From positions 682,001-746,000 of the forward strand of contig NZ_VCPC01000002.1 in the NCBI RefSeq assembly GCF_005938225.1: DNA of 64,000 nt, read 5' to 3'. The position numbers and the translations under genes are program-made. Of the stretch, positions 33,399 to 42,261 are shown piece by piece; position 1 is the stretch's first letter; each line of letters begins with the position of its first letter. The notes under the pieces are model-generated. The model worked only from the letters and a program-made list of their open reading frames with translations, was not told the DNA's origin and ran no database searches. The stretch comes from Arenibacterium halophilum. GTDB lineage: Bacteria; Pseudomonadota; Alphaproteobacteria; Rhodobacterales; Rhodobacteraceae.

Positions 33399-34703
33399 AT
33401 GGATCCGCTACTTATTGGATTGCTCGGCTTTGCCGGAATGCTCGTTCTGATCGCGCTCCACGTGCCGATCGGGATCGCCATGGCGGCGGCGGGTGTGATC
33501 GGCTTTGCGGCCCTGACCGGCAACGTGAATGCCGCCATCGCCATGTTCGGCACCGAGACCGCGGGTGCGATTTCCAGCCCCGAGTTGGTGATTATCCCGA
33601 TGTTTCTTCTGATGGGGTCTTTTGCCGGGACTTCGGGTTTGGCCGGGGATCTTTACCGCCTTGCCAATGCGCTGATCGGTCACCGCAGGGGCGGCCTTGC
33701 AATGGCGACCATTGCCGGTTGCGGGGGCTTTGGCGCGGCCTGCGGTTCATCCATCGCGACCACGGCCACCATGGCCCGGATCGCCTTGCCGGAAATGGAA
33801 AGCCGCAAGTATGCACAGAGCCTTGGCGCCGGAAGCATCGCCGCTGGTGGCACGCTGGGGTCGCTGATCCCGCCGTCGTCGATCATGCTGATCTACGCTT
33901 TCCTGACCGAGCAATTCGTCGTTGATATGTTCATCGCCGGGATTCTGCCGGGCATTCTGACCATCGCGATCTACGTGTTGGCGATCTATGTCATTGTGCG
34001 CCGCGATCCCTCGCTGGGTCCGGCGGGGCCTCGGGTGTCCTGGGGCCAGGCTGGCCGTGTGGCGCTGTCGACCTGGGGCATCATCCTTGTCATCTCGATC
34101 ATGACGGTAGGACTCTATGGCGGCATCTTCACCGTGACTGAAGCTGCGGCAGCCGGGGTTCTGGTGACGATGCTGTTCGCCTACGCCCGGGGCAAGCTCA
34201 ACTGGGCCAACCTGCGCAGTGCGGTGGCCGAGACGGCCCATAGCGTTGGGATGCTTTATACCATCCTGATCGGTGCGCATATCTTCTCGAACTTCGTCAC
34301 CCTGACCCAACTGCCCTCTGCCATGGTCGGGTGGATCGTTTCGCTTGATCTTGCGCCGTTGATGGTGATCCTGGTTCTGGCGGTAATGTATATCGCGCTG
34401 GGCGCGATCTTTGACGCCATTGCCGCGATGGTGATCACTCTGCCCTTTGTCTTTCCCCTGGTGACCGAAGGCCTTGGCTACGATCCCATCTGGTGGGGCA
34501 TCGTGATGATCGTGGTGATCGAGATCGGGATGATCACACCGCCCATTGGCATCAATGTCTTCGTGATGCATGGCGTCCGGCGCGACATTCCGCTGAGTAC
34601 GATTTTCAAGGGGATTGTGCCGTTTTTCGGAGCGGATATCGTGCGCTTGCTGCTGATCATCCTGTTCCCCGCGATTTCGATATGGTTGCCGCAATCGATG
34701 TGA
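33399..34703 (+). CDS. TRAP transporter large permease, DctM family
   Basis: A 434-residue permease with about twelve helices. Typical segments are LLMGSFAGTSGLAGDLYRLANALIGH, GCGGFGAACGSSIATTATMARIALPEM (gate/substrate region), GTLGSLIPPSSIMLIYAFLTEQ and the final IEIGMITPPIGINVFVMHGV. It starts 10 bp after dctQ. It couples Na+ entry to uptake of the solute delivered by DctP. No frame damage. Confidence 0.92.
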   Translation: MDPLLIGLLGFAGMLVLIALHVPIGIAMAAAGVIGFAALTGNVNAAIAMFGTETAGAISSPELVIIPMFLLMGSFAGTSGLAGDLYRLANALIGHRRGGLAMATIAGCGGFGAACGSSIATTATMARIALPEMESRKYAQSLGAGSIAAGGTLGSLIPPSSIMLIYAFLTEQFVVDMFIAGILPGILTIAIYVLAIYVIVRRDPSLGPAGPRVSWGQAGRVALSTWGIILVISIMTVGLYGGIFTVTEAAAAGVLVTMLFAYARGKLNWANLRSAVAETAHSVGMLYTILIGAHIFSNFVTLTQLPSAMVGWIVSLDLAPLMVILVLAVMYIALGAIFDAIAAMVITLPFVFPLVTEGLGYDPIWWGIVMIVVIEIGMITPPIGINVFVMHGVRRDIPLSTIFKGIVPFFGADIVRLLLIILFPAISIWLPQSM

Positions 34704-34754
34704 CGATCGCCGGCCCGGTCAGTTCAAACAATCCCGGCCGGAGGCGTGGCGGGT

Positions 34755-35576
34755 CTAGCGGGCTTGAACGGGCCTGTCCGCCTCTGCCGGGGTGCGCCCG
34801 GATCGCCCTTCGAGCAGATGGGCCTGAATTTTTTCGGCGGTCTCCTGGAGCGCTTGGAGGAGTTCTTCCTTGCGACCGGGTTCCTTCAGGCGCACGGGCG
34901 CAAGCGAGATATTCGCCGCTGCGATCACGCGGCCGCCTGCGGCCCGTATCGGGACCGCAAGGCCAGCGATGCCCTCTTCCAGTTCGCGATACACCATCGA
35001 CCAGCCTTGGGCCTTGTCACTCACAATCGCCGCCTTCAGGCGGTCCGGTTCCGTGATTGTCCAAGGGGTAAACGCGTCGAGCCGGACCGTCTCGAGGTAG
35101 TGTTTGAGTTCTCTATCAGAGAGTTCTGCAAGTTGGATCCGGCCCATGGAATTTGCATGGGCGGGGACCCGGCTGCCCACGTTCAGCGAATTCTTCAGAA
35201 TGCGCTGGGTCTGCACCCGAAGCACGTAGACGATATCGTGCCCATCCAGCACCGAAATGGATGAACTTTCGCCAACCCTGGAGGCCAGCGCCTGAATATC
35301 TGCCTCGGCAAAGCGCCAGATTTCAGATGACGACAGGTAGGCAAAACCAAGATCAAGGATTTTTGGTGTCAGGGAAAAGTATTTCCCATCGGTGGCTGCA
35401 TAGCCAAGCGTGACCAGCGTATGAAGCAGCCGCCTTGCCGTGGATCGCGTGACACCTGTTCGCTCTGCAACGTCCGACAGGGTCAGTACACGCGAACCTT
35501 CGTCGAAGGTCGTGATTACCTTCAGTCCGCGGGCAAAGGTTTGGGCGTAGGTGTTCGATGGTTCGTTCTCGGACAT
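34755..35576 (-). CDS. IclR-family regulator (PcaR/PobR-like)
   Basis: A 273-residue IclR regulator. Residues about 10-75 form the winged helix (YAQTFARGLKVITTFDEGSRVLTLSDVAERTGVTRSTARRLLHTL) and about 85-260 the ligand-binding domain. It is of the PcaR/PobR type that senses aromatic or other ring-derived acids and often activates transcription. It is divergent from the MaoC/TAXI operon. Three copies of TGTTTGAATA in the gap are candidate binding sites, one next to its own start and two before the operon. Confidence 0.88.
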   Translation of the reverse strand: MSENEPSNTYAQTFARGLKVITTFDEGSRVLTLSDVAERTGVTRSTARRLLHTLVTLGYAATDGKYFSLTPKILDLGFAYLSSSEIWRFAEADIQALASRVGESSSISVLDGHDIVYVLRVQTQRILKNSLNVGSRVPAHANSMGRIQLAELSDRELKHYLETVRLDAFTPWTITEPDRLKAAIVSDKAQGWSMVYRELEEGIAGLAVPIRAAGGRVIAAANISLAPVRLKEPGRKEELLQALQETAEKIQAHLLEGRSGRTPAEADRPVQAR

Positions 35577-35592
35577 CGGCCCTCCTGTTCTC

Positions 35593-35602
35593 TATTCAAA
35601 CA
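35593..35602 (-). promoter_or_regulatory. TGTTTGAATA box, copy 1 (IclR gene side)
   Basis: TATTCAAACA on the plus strand (TGTTTGAATA on the minus) lies 17-26 bp upstream of the IclR start, in the opposite orientation to the two copies at 35680 and 35700. Likely an autoregulatory IclR half-site, by position. Confidence 0.5.
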
Positions 35603-35679
35603 AATGCAGCGCTTCGCGCTTTCGGACGGATTTCCCGAGTTGACGCACGGCTGAACCGTGTCTCAGGTTTTACATCAGT

Positions 35680-35709
35680 TGTTTGAATAATGCGCAAGAT
35701 GTTTGAATA
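35680..35709 (+). promoter_or_regulatory. Tandem TGTTTGAATA boxes, candidate IclR operator
   Basis: TGTTTGAATA occurs at 35680-35689 and 35700-35709 as exact direct copies 20 bp apart (two helical turns), 33-62 bp before the first MaoC start. A third copy lies inverted near the IclR gene. The phasing and placement suit binding by a tetrameric IclR regulator. Confidence 0.65.
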
Positions 35710-35741
35710 GAAAACATTTTGGGCAAGTAGGAGGCGAGCGC

Positions 35742-36221
35742 ATGAATGTAATGGGCGAAAATTTTGAAACGGATTTCTGGAAGGAAGTGAACGACCGCGC
35801 GACATGGGATATGATCGTTCCGGGCGAGCTGCGCGAAACCCGGCCAGTCACGCTGACAAAGCAAATCATCCAGGATTTTGCCCGCAAGGTTGGCGAAGAC
35901 AATCCGCTGTACTTCGACGAAGACTATGCCAAGTCGACGCCCTATGGCGGCATCGTTGCGCCCCCGTCGATCCACATCCTGCTGATGTTCGCATGCACAA
36001 CGTCGAAAGACTGGATGCGCTCGCCGGGCACGATCAACGCAGGCCAGAACTGGTACTACAACGCGCCGATCCGGCCCGACGACACGATCACCATGCGTGG
36101 CACGGCGCTGGACAAGTTTATCAAGAAGGATCGGCTTTTCGCGGTTCACGAGAACCTCTTTACCAACCAGCACGGGCAGGTGGTCTGCACGGGCCGCGGC
36201 CAGACCATTCGGCCCGTATGA
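35742..36221 (+). CDS. MaoC-family hydratase/dehydratase subunit (FAS1-like dehydratase N-terminal type)
   Basis: A 159-residue hot-dog fold protein. It starts MNVMGENFETDFWKEVNDRATWD with TLTKQIIQDFARKVGEDNPLYFDEDYAKSTPYGGIVAPPS, the N-terminal MaoC/FAS1-like dehydratase pattern. The start at 35742 has GTAGGAGG 5-12 bp upstream. A second MaoC protein follows after 12 bp; in MaoC heterodimers one half binds and the other is catalytic, so the two probably form one enzyme acting on an enoyl- or hydroxyacyl-CoA. Confidence 0.85.
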   Translation: MNVMGENFETDFWKEVNDRATWDMIVPGELRETRPVTLTKQIIQDFARKVGEDNPLYFDEDYAKSTPYGGIVAPPSIHILLMFACTTSKDWMRSPGTINAGQNWYYNAPIRPDDTITMRGTALDKFIKKDRLFAVHENLFTNQHGQVVCTGRGQTIRPV

Positions 36222-36233
36222 GGAGACACGATT

Positions 36234-36689
36234 ATGAACGCGCAGGAAAACTATGAGAAAATCCAGACTGGCGATGTTGTCGAGGGGCGGCCCTTTACGG
36301 TGACAACGGACACGATCCAGGATTTCGGCGATGCGTCGCTGGACTATAACCCGCTGCATTTTGATCCGAACTGGATGGAAAAGAACGACTTTGGCGGAAC
36401 CTCGTTCAATGGGGTCATCATGCACGGGATGCAGAATTTCGCGCTGATCACCCGCACCCTGACAGATTGGTTGGTGCCGCGCGGTGGCTATCACCGGCGG
36501 CTGGAAACGCGCTGGATCAAGCCAGTGAAACTGGGTGACACCATCACCCCCGAAGCCAAGGTGATCCGCAAGAACCCGACCGACGGTGGGCTTTGGGTGC
36601 AATTCGACATCATCGTCAAGAACCAGCAGGGCGAACCCGTAGCGACAGGGCAGGCTCTGGCTGAATTCCGCGACACGATCCCGGCCTGA
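36234..36689 (+). CDS. MaoC-like dehydratase, catalytic partner
   Basis: A 151-residue MaoC-like protein. The hydratase-2 active-site pattern is visible near residues 30-65: DTIQDFGDASLDYNPLHFDPNWMEKNDFGGTSFNGVIMHGMQNFALI, with the Asp and His expected of (R)-specific enoyl-CoA hydratases. GAGGAG sits before the ATG. With the preceding gene it forms a likely two-subunit hydratase. Context suggests the CoA ester made by the CoA-transferase at the end of this operon is its substrate. Confidence 0.87.
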   Translation: MNAQENYEKIQTGDVVEGRPFTVTTDTIQDFGDASLDYNPLHFDPNWMEKNDFGGTSFNGVIMHGMQNFALITRTLTDWLVPRGGYHRRLETRWIKPVKLGDTITPEAKVIRKNPTDGGLWVQFDIIVKNQQGEPVATGQALAEFRDTIPA

Positions 36690-36752
36690 GGAGCAGGCAG
36701 GCCATCGCCTGCCTGATCGGGATTTTGTTTGAAACCAAAGGGAGGAACGACA

Positions 36753-37736
36753 ATGTTCAAGTCAATAACACGGCGCGGAGCGCTGGCTATGGCCATCGCG
36801 ATGCTGCCGGCCATGGGAATGGCGCAGGACGTACCGAAATTCTTTAAGATCGTGTCAACGTCCCCCGGCGGCCTGTGGCACACCTTCGGCACGCAGTTGG
36901 CAGACAAGCTGGGCAAGGCGTTTCCAGAGATGGCGGTCAGCCACGTGCCCGGCGGGTCGAACGTAAACCACAAGCTGGTCAGCTCTGGCGATGCCCAGAT
37001 GGGGTTCAGTTTCTCCCCGACGTCGATTGAGGCGTGGAACGGGGAAGGCGGGTTTGACCAGCAGTGGCAGGACGCGCGCGTTGTCGGCACGTTCTATCCT
37101 GCCTATCTGCATGCCGTGGCGCGCAAAGGCGCGGGCATCGAAAAGATGGAAGATCTTCAGGGGAAAGTCATTAGCCCTGGCAAGCGCGAGTGGTCCACCG
37201 CGGCCATCGCAATGCAGATTCTTAACGACTTCGGCATCACCGAGGAAAGCCTTTCGGAAAACGGCGGGCAGATGCAGTACCTTGGGTTTGGCGATGTGAC
37301 CAACATGATGGCCGACCGTCGGCTGGACGCCTTCATGTATTATTCCTCGGTGCCCAGCCCGCTGTTGCTGAAGCTGAATGAGCAGCCGGGAATCACCATC
37401 GTGCCCTATACGCAGGAAGAGGTTGACCGGATCCTGCCGACCCTGACTCCCAAGGGCGCCTATGTTGAAATGACCTATCCGGCCGATCCGTACAAAGACA
37501 GCGCAGGCAATTTTCCGGTGCCGACGATGTGGTCGATCTTTCTTGTGAACAAGGATGTGCCGGACGCCGTTGTGTATGAGCTGACAAAGATCCTCTACGA
37601 AGATACGGACCTTAAAAAGTTCATGGGGGCCGATCCGTCCCTGGCGCTCGACTATGCAACAACCGGTCTTAAGGGCGGCGCAATTCCGTTTCATCCGGGC
37701 GCGCAGAAGTACCTCGAGGAGAAGGGCGCATACTGA
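36753..37736 (+). CDS. TAXI-family TRAP transporter solute-binding protein
   Basis: A 327-residue secreted binding protein of the TAXI class (TRAP-associated extracytoplasmic immunogenic). The signal peptide ends near PAMGMA (cleavage after residue 24). Typical early motifs are KIVSTSPGGLWHTFGTQLADKL and PGGSNVNHKLVSSGDAQMGFSFS. A GGGAGGAA ribosome site precedes the ATG at 36753. It serves the fused permease encoded next. TAXI ligands are poorly known; glutamate and other small acids have been proposed for members. Confidence 0.9.
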   Translation: MFKSITRRGALAMAIAMLPAMGMAQDVPKFFKIVSTSPGGLWHTFGTQLADKLGKAFPEMAVSHVPGGSNVNHKLVSSGDAQMGFSFSPTSIEAWNGEGGFDQQWQDARVVGTFYPAYLHAVARKGAGIEKMEDLQGKVISPGKREWSTAAIAMQILNDFGITEESLSENGGQMQYLGFGDVTNMMADRRLDAFMYYSSVPSPLLLKLNEQPGITIVPYTQEEVDRILPTLTPKGAYVEMTYPADPYKDSAGNFPVPTMWSIFLVNKDVPDAVVYELTKILYEDTDLKKFMGADPSLALDYATTGLKGGAIPFHPGAQKYLEEKGAY

Positions 37737-37778
37737 ATACGCCCTTTGACGAACCAGCTTTCCTGAAGGACTGCAGAC

Positions 37779-39704
37779 GTGTCGGATAGACGTAGGTTTG
37801 AAACCGCGACGGATGCCTATGTGTCAGGGCAGGCGCTGCCTGTCCCGTCATGGCTGGTTGCCATCATCATCGCGGTCTCGCTTGGGACCGCGATGTATCA
37901 TTTGCTTGGCGGATTGTTCGGAACCGCCGAAGCCTTCCGGCATCGCACAGCCCATATCACGCTGTTTCTTGTGCTTGGCTTCCTGTTCTTTCCGCTTGGG
38001 CGATCTGATTGGCAGGAAAAACTGCGCTGGACGACCGTGATCGACTTTGCGCTGATCTCAGCCGCAGTCGGCGTGTTCATCTACCGAATGCAGGACGTTG
38101 ACGCCTTGGCGTCGCGGTCGAGTTTTCCAAACCAGGGCGATGTCATCAGCGGGGCTATTCTGGTGCTGCTGGTGCTCGAGGCGGTGCGGCGGACCGTGGG
38201 CCTTTCCCTTGTCGTTCTGCCGGCGATGTTCATGTTCCACGCCCTCTATTCCGATCACTTCCCGTCCATTTTTCTGGCCGCGCCAACGCGGTTTTCATCG
38301 CTGATCGGGTATCTGACTGTCGATCTTGACGGGATGCTGGGCGTTCCGATTGCTGTATCTTCTTCGTTTATCGTAATTTTCATGATGTACGGCGCGGTTC
38401 TGGTGCGCTCTGGCGCGGGTACGTTTTTTACCGATCTTGCCTTTGCCGCGACCGGGTGGATGTCGGGTGGGGCAGCCAAGGCCGCCGCCCTGGCGTCCGG
38501 TCTTTACGGAACGCTGTCGGGCAGCACGACGGCGAATGTCGTGACGACCGGGTCCTTTACCATTCCGCTCATGAAAAGTTCGGGATTCAATCCGCGCTTT
38601 GCAGCGTCAGTCGAGGCGATGGCATCGAATGGTGGCCAGATAGTGCCGCCGGTCATGGGCGCGGCCGCGTTCATCATTCCAATGTATATTCCCGGCGCCA
38701 GCTATCGTGACGTCGTGCTGGCAGCCGCCATTCCAGCAGTTCTGTATTATATCTCGATCCTCGCCATGATCCATTTCCAGGCCAAGCGCGCCGGGCTGAC
38801 CGGCGTTGCGCGGAAAGATTTGCCAAGCGCGTGGATCACCTTGCGGAAAGGCTGGCCGATCCTGATCGCGTTCGGCGCGATTATCGGGTTTCTCTTGTCG
38901 GGGTTCACCCCGATGATTGCGGGTGCGACTGCGCTTGTGCTGACGGTTGTTGTCACGATGTTCCGGGCGGAAACGCGCCTGACGCCACAGGATCTTTGCG
39001 CCGCGCTCGAGGTAGGCATTCGCGCAACGATCCCGATTGTCATGGCCTGTGCCGCAGCTGGGATCATCATCGGGTCGATGGATTTGTCAGGACTTGCCGG
39101 GCGCGTGTCCGGGGCGGTGACCCTACTGGCAGATGGCAAACTGGCGCTGGCGCTTGTCATCACCGCGATCGTCTGCGTCATCCTTGGCATGGGGATGACG
39201 ACAACCATCGTCTACATCACCCTTGCTGCCTTGGTTGCGCCGTCGATCACCGAAATGGGGGCGCCGGTGATGGCCGCCAACCTGTTCATCTTTTACTTCG
39301 GGTGCCTGTCCGGTGTCACTCCGCCGGTGGCTTTGACCACCTATGCTGCTGCCGGGATTGCCGGATCCAACCCGTGGTCAACCGGTATCGAGGCCGTGAA
39401 AGTCGGGATCGCCTCGTTCCTGATCCCATTCATGTTCATCTACACCCCGAGCCTGCTTCTGGACGGTGCGTGGTACAGGATCGCGATCGACAGTGTCACG
39501 GCGGCGATCGGGATCATTTGCCTCGCTGCCGCCGTGCAAGGGTATTTCCGGCGCCTGCTTGGGCCTTGGGAACGCAAGGCGCTTGGGGCCACGGCGCTTT
39601 TGTTCATCGTGCCGACCTGGGAAACCATGCTGGCGGCCGGCGCGGTTCTGATCCTGCTGTGGTTCAGCGGGCGCAGCGATCAGGAGGAGAGGGCCGGTGC
39701 ATAG
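37779..39704 (+). CDS. TRAP transporter fused permease (DctQ-DctM fusion)
   Basis: A 641-residue membrane protein with about 16 helices. The N-terminal part is the DctQ-like segment; the DctM part (about 110-560) has GAVLVRSGAGTFFTDLAFAATGW, GSTTANVVTTGSFTIPLMKSSGF and FYFGCLSGVTPPVALTTYAAAGIAG, the signature of the fused TAXI-type permease. It starts at GTG 37779. It overlaps the 61-residue membrane gene by 8 bp. Confidence 0.9.
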   Translation: MSDRRRFETATDAYVSGQALPVPSWLVAIIIAVSLGTAMYHLLGGLFGTAEAFRHRTAHITLFLVLGFLFFPLGRSDWQEKLRWTTVIDFALISAAVGVFIYRMQDVDALASRSSFPNQGDVISGAILVLLVLEAVRRTVGLSLVVLPAMFMFHALYSDHFPSIFLAAPTRFSSLIGYLTVDLDGMLGVPIAVSSSFIVIFMMYGAVLVRSGAGTFFTDLAFAATGWMSGGAAKAAALASGLYGTLSGSTTANVVTTGSFTIPLMKSSGFNPRFAASVEAMASNGGQIVPPVMGAAAFIIPMYIPGASYRDVVLAAAIPAVLYYISILAMIHFQAKRAGLTGVARKDLPSAWITLRKGWPILIAFGAIIGFLLSGFTPMIAGATALVLTVVVTMFRAETRLTPQDLCAALEVGIRATIPIVMACAAAGIIIGSMDLSGLAGRVSGAVTLLADGKLALALVITAIVCVILGMGMTTTIVYITLAALVAPSITEMGAPVMAANLFIFYFGCLSGVTPPVALTTYAAAGIAGSNPWSTGIEAVKVGIASFLIPFMFIYTPSLLLDGAWYRIAIDSVTAAIGIICLAAAVQGYFRRLLGPWERKALGATALLFIVPTWETMLAAGAVLILLWFSGRSDQEERAGA

Positions 39705-39882
39705 ACTGATATTCCAATGGGCCGCCTTCGCGCTCGTGCTGGCCGTGGCGGTCGTGCCTGCGTGGCTGGGCCTCCATTTCCGGCACTTCTTGCCCTACAT
39801 GGGCGCGATGGTATCGTTTGCGATCCTGGCCGTGATCTGGCTGCGCCTGTTTCGTCGCGACAGGGATGTAGCCGATGAATGA
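39697..39882 (+). CDS. Small two-helix membrane protein of the TAXI operon
   Basis: A 61-residue protein with two hydrophobic segments (IFQWAAFALVLAVAVVPAWLG and MGAMVSFAILAVIWL) and a charged tail. It starts at a GTG and overlaps both neighbours by 8 bp, which argues that it is translated. I do not recognise the family. By position it could be a small accessory subunit of the TAXI importer, or may aid permease stability; this is inference. Confidence 0.65.
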   Translation: MHRLIFQWAAFALVLAVAVVPAWLGLHFRHFLPYMGAMVSFAILAVIWLRLFRRDRDVADE

Positions 39883-41041
39883 CCACCACGCGGCCTTCGC
39901 TGGGCTCAAGGTTCTCGATTTTACCGCTGGTGTTGCGGGGCCACATGCCACCCAGATCATGGCGCTTCACGGCGCCGAGGTCATAAAGGTCGAGCCGCTG
40001 AAGGGCGAGTGGGGGCGGACCCTGGGCCGCGCCTATGGAAGCCATACGGCGCATTCGATTGCCTTCAATCGCGGCAAGAAAAGTCTCGCCGTCGATTTGA
40101 AGAACCCCGAGATTCTGGCTGCTGTGAAATCCCTTGCCCGGTCGGCAGACATCATCGCCGAGAGTTTCAGGCCCGGCGTGATGGCACGCTTCGGATTGTC
40201 GTACGACCAACTGACGCGGGACAATACTGGCCTTATATATCTGTCCATCTCCGGCTTCGGTCAAACTGGCCCTTATGTGGAGCGTCCGGTCACTGACGCG
40301 GTGATTCAGGCCTTCTCGGGCTGGATGACAATGAATGCCGACAGCCGGGGGGTGCCGCAGCGCTCGCGGATGGTGGCGATGGATGTGATGACCGGCCTTT
40401 ATGGCTGCAACGCCGTGGCCATGGCCATGATTGCCAAACTGCGCTTTGGTCACGGGAAATGGATCGACTGTAGCCTCATGCAGTCTGCCGCGGCCTTTCA
40501 GACCCCCAAGATGATTGAATACCATCTTCAAAACGGCGACACCGGCAACCTTTATGCCCCCGTCGGTGCCTTTCCGACCCGCGATGGGCAGATCAATATT
40601 ACGACCATGCGGGATGATCATTTTGCGGCGCTCTGCCGGGTACTGGAGCGAGAGCAACTGGCGGACGAGCCAAGGTTCAAGACGGCGACCGATCGGCTTG
40701 AACACGAAACGGAACTGAACGCGATCCTGTTCGAAGCGTTCGCGGAACGAGATTCCGAAGACTGGGCCGCTCGGTTGACCAAGGCGGACCTGATGAACTC
40801 GGTTGTGTACAGCTATTCGGACTACTTCCAGGATAAGCATGTGACTCAGGTTGGTTCGTACGATTGGCTCGATCACCCCCGTGTCGGACCCGTACCTGTC
40901 CCGGGTGTTCCCGGCGCGCCTGAGTCCTTCGCTGCAAGCCCGGAGATCGGACAGCACAGCGTGGATGTGTTGCATGGTGCCGGGCTTCACGTGACCGAAA
41001 TCGAGCGGTTGTCAGAAGCCGGAGCCGTGACAATAGGTTGA
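39875..41041 (+). CDS. CaiB/BaiF-family CoA-transferase
   Basis: A 388-residue class III CoA-transferase. GLKVLDFTAGVAGPHATQIMALHGAEVIKVEPLKGEWGR opens the protein, then SLAVDLKNPEILAAVKSLA and ESFRPGVMARFGLSYDQL; the catalytic Asp is in MVAMDVMTGLYG near residue 170. It is the last gene of the IclR-flanked operon and overlaps the small membrane gene by 8 bp. With two MaoC subunits and a TAXI importer this suggests uptake, CoA activation and hydration of an unsaturated or hydroxy acid; succinyl-CoA-dependent mesaconate or itaconate activation would fit but is not shown. Confidence 0.87.
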   Translation: MNDHHAAFAGLKVLDFTAGVAGPHATQIMALHGAEVIKVEPLKGEWGRTLGRAYGSHTAHSIAFNRGKKSLAVDLKNPEILAAVKSLARSADIIAESFRPGVMARFGLSYDQLTRDNTGLIYLSISGFGQTGPYVERPVTDAVIQAFSGWMTMNADSRGVPQRSRMVAMDVMTGLYGCNAVAMAMIAKLRFGHGKWIDCSLMQSAAAFQTPKMIEYHLQNGDTGNLYAPVGAFPTRDGQINITTMRDDHFAALCRVLEREQLADEPRFKTATDRLEHETELNAILFEAFAERDSEDWAARLTKADLMNSVVYSYSDYFQDKHVTQVGSYDWLDHPRVGPVPVPGVPGAPESFAASPEIGQHSVDVLHGAGLHVTEIERLSEAGAVTIG

Positions 41042-41598
41042 ACCTAGGGGCCCATCGCCGTTTCGCGGCATTTGGTCTTTTCCAGAATTAATCCGGCTTG
41101 TCGTCAGACTGCCTGTGTAACGACCGTCTTTGCGCCGCGAAGCGGGGGCTGAGTCATGAACGTGGCGTCAATATCGGCGGCCACATCTTTCGATATGCGG
41201 GCGCAGCTCGGCCGGCTTGTTCAGCCTGTCATGCACACCGGTGCCATCAGATATCGTGGCGGCAGGACCACGTCAGTTTGGCGGCTTCGCGTGCCGCGAT
41301 GATGTGATCCGGCACCTCGCGGACCGGCATATTATAAAAAATTCAAAGGCTTATTTTGCGCGGCTTTGCCCGTGATCTTCTGGGCTGCTCCACTCCGTCC
41401 GAGGTTCGCGGCCTGCGTATCTTGGGCGTCATCAAGAGGCGTTCCAGCAGGGCGTGCAGAGGCTACGATTGTTTTTCCAAGTTATCGCTTGACATAATAG
41501 CCTCAATGTTTTTCAAAGATATCGCTTGTTTTAATAATCCGACTGGCCACACAGCCAATGCACCGTGACCGCCGGACCCATGAAAAGGAGACCGTAAT
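41042..41598. other. Gene-free spacer before sodB
   Basis: About 560 bp without a supported gene. Just after the CoA-transferase a short hairpin GCCG/CGGC (41058-41070) is followed by ATTTGGTCTTTT and may end that operon. AT-rich patches near 41330 and 41490-41540 (with TTGACA at 41489-41494) may be promoter DNA for sodB, but no convincing -10 box is spaced to it. Confidence 0.45.
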
Positions 41599-42201
41599 AT
41601 GGCTTTTGAACTGCCCGCACTGTCCTACTCCCACTCGGCCCTGGCCGAGCGCGGCATGAGCCAGGAAACGCTGGAACTGCACCATGATAAGCACCACCAG
41701 GCCTATGTGACGGCGCTCAACGGCTTCGTCGAGGGCAACGCGGCCCTGCAGGGCAAGTCGCTGGAAGAGATCATCGCACTGTCTTACGGCGATGATGCGC
41801 TGGCAGGCGTGTTCAACCAGGCGGGCCAGCACTGGAACCACATCCATTTCTGGAACGCGCTGTCGCCCAACGGTGGCGGCATCCCCGGCGGGCTCGAGGC
41901 CAAGCTGGTCGAGAGCTTCGGCTCGGTCGATGACTTCAAGACCGCCTTCAAGACCGCCGCGACCACGCAGTTCGGCTCGGGCTGGGCATGGCTGATCCAG
42001 AAGGCTGACGGGTCTCTGGGCGTGACCAAAACGCCCAATGGGGTCAACCCGCTGGCCACCGGCGAAGGCACCGCGCTGCTTGGGCTCGACGTGTGGGAAC
42101 ACAGCTACTACGTCGATTTCCGCAACCGCCGCCCGGACTACGTGACGAACTTCCTCGACAAGCTGGCGAATTACGAATTCGCCGAAGCCAACCTGGCCTG
42201 A
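41599..42201 (+). CDS. sodB: Superoxide dismutase [Fe]
   Basis: A 200-residue cytoplasmic Fe/Mn superoxide dismutase that turns superoxide into O2 and H2O2. The metal ligands are His28 (ELHHDKHH), His81 (QHWNHIHFW), Asp164 and His168 (LDVWEHSYYVDFRNRR). Gln77 just before His-Trp-Asn-His is the outer-sphere glutamine placement of the iron type. AAGGAGA precedes the ATG. It is the first of several same-strand genes leading into the RND pump, with a GC-rich hairpin after it. Confidence 0.93.
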   Translation: MAFELPALSYSHSALAERGMSQETLELHHDKHHQAYVTALNGFVEGNAALQGKSLEEIIALSYGDDALAGVFNQAGQHWNHIHFWNALSPNGGGIPGGLEAKLVESFGSVDDFKTAFKTAATTQFGSGWAWLIQKADGSLGVTKTPNGVNPLATGEGTALLGLDVWEHSYYVDFRNRRPDYVTNFLDKLANYEFAEANLA

Positions 42202-42210
42202 TCGCCAGCG

Positions 42211-42239
42211 GCCTGCCTCCCCGGGAGGAGGGGGCAGGC
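42211..42239 (+). terminator. GC-rich hairpin between sodB and DoxX gene
   Basis: GCCTGCC (42211-42217) pairs with GGCAGGC (42233-42239), with an inner TCC/GGA extension, 10 bp after the sodB stop. No T-run follows, so it may be a processing or attenuating hairpin rather than a full terminator. Confidence 0.4.
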
Positions 42240-42261
42240 ACCGCGCAAAAGGATCACCCTG

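Noticed and set aside
36726-36735. TGTTTGAAAC before the TAXI gene as a fourth IclR box
   Set aside because: It matches only 8 of 10 positions and overlaps the end of an intergenic stretch inside the operon; mentioned but not called as a site.
41247-41330. A 27-codon minus-strand frame starting MPVREVPDHIIAAREAAKLTW, considered as a decayed cyanase start
   Set aside because: The similarity is only to a short helix and needs a frameshift to extend; too weak to report as a pseudogene.
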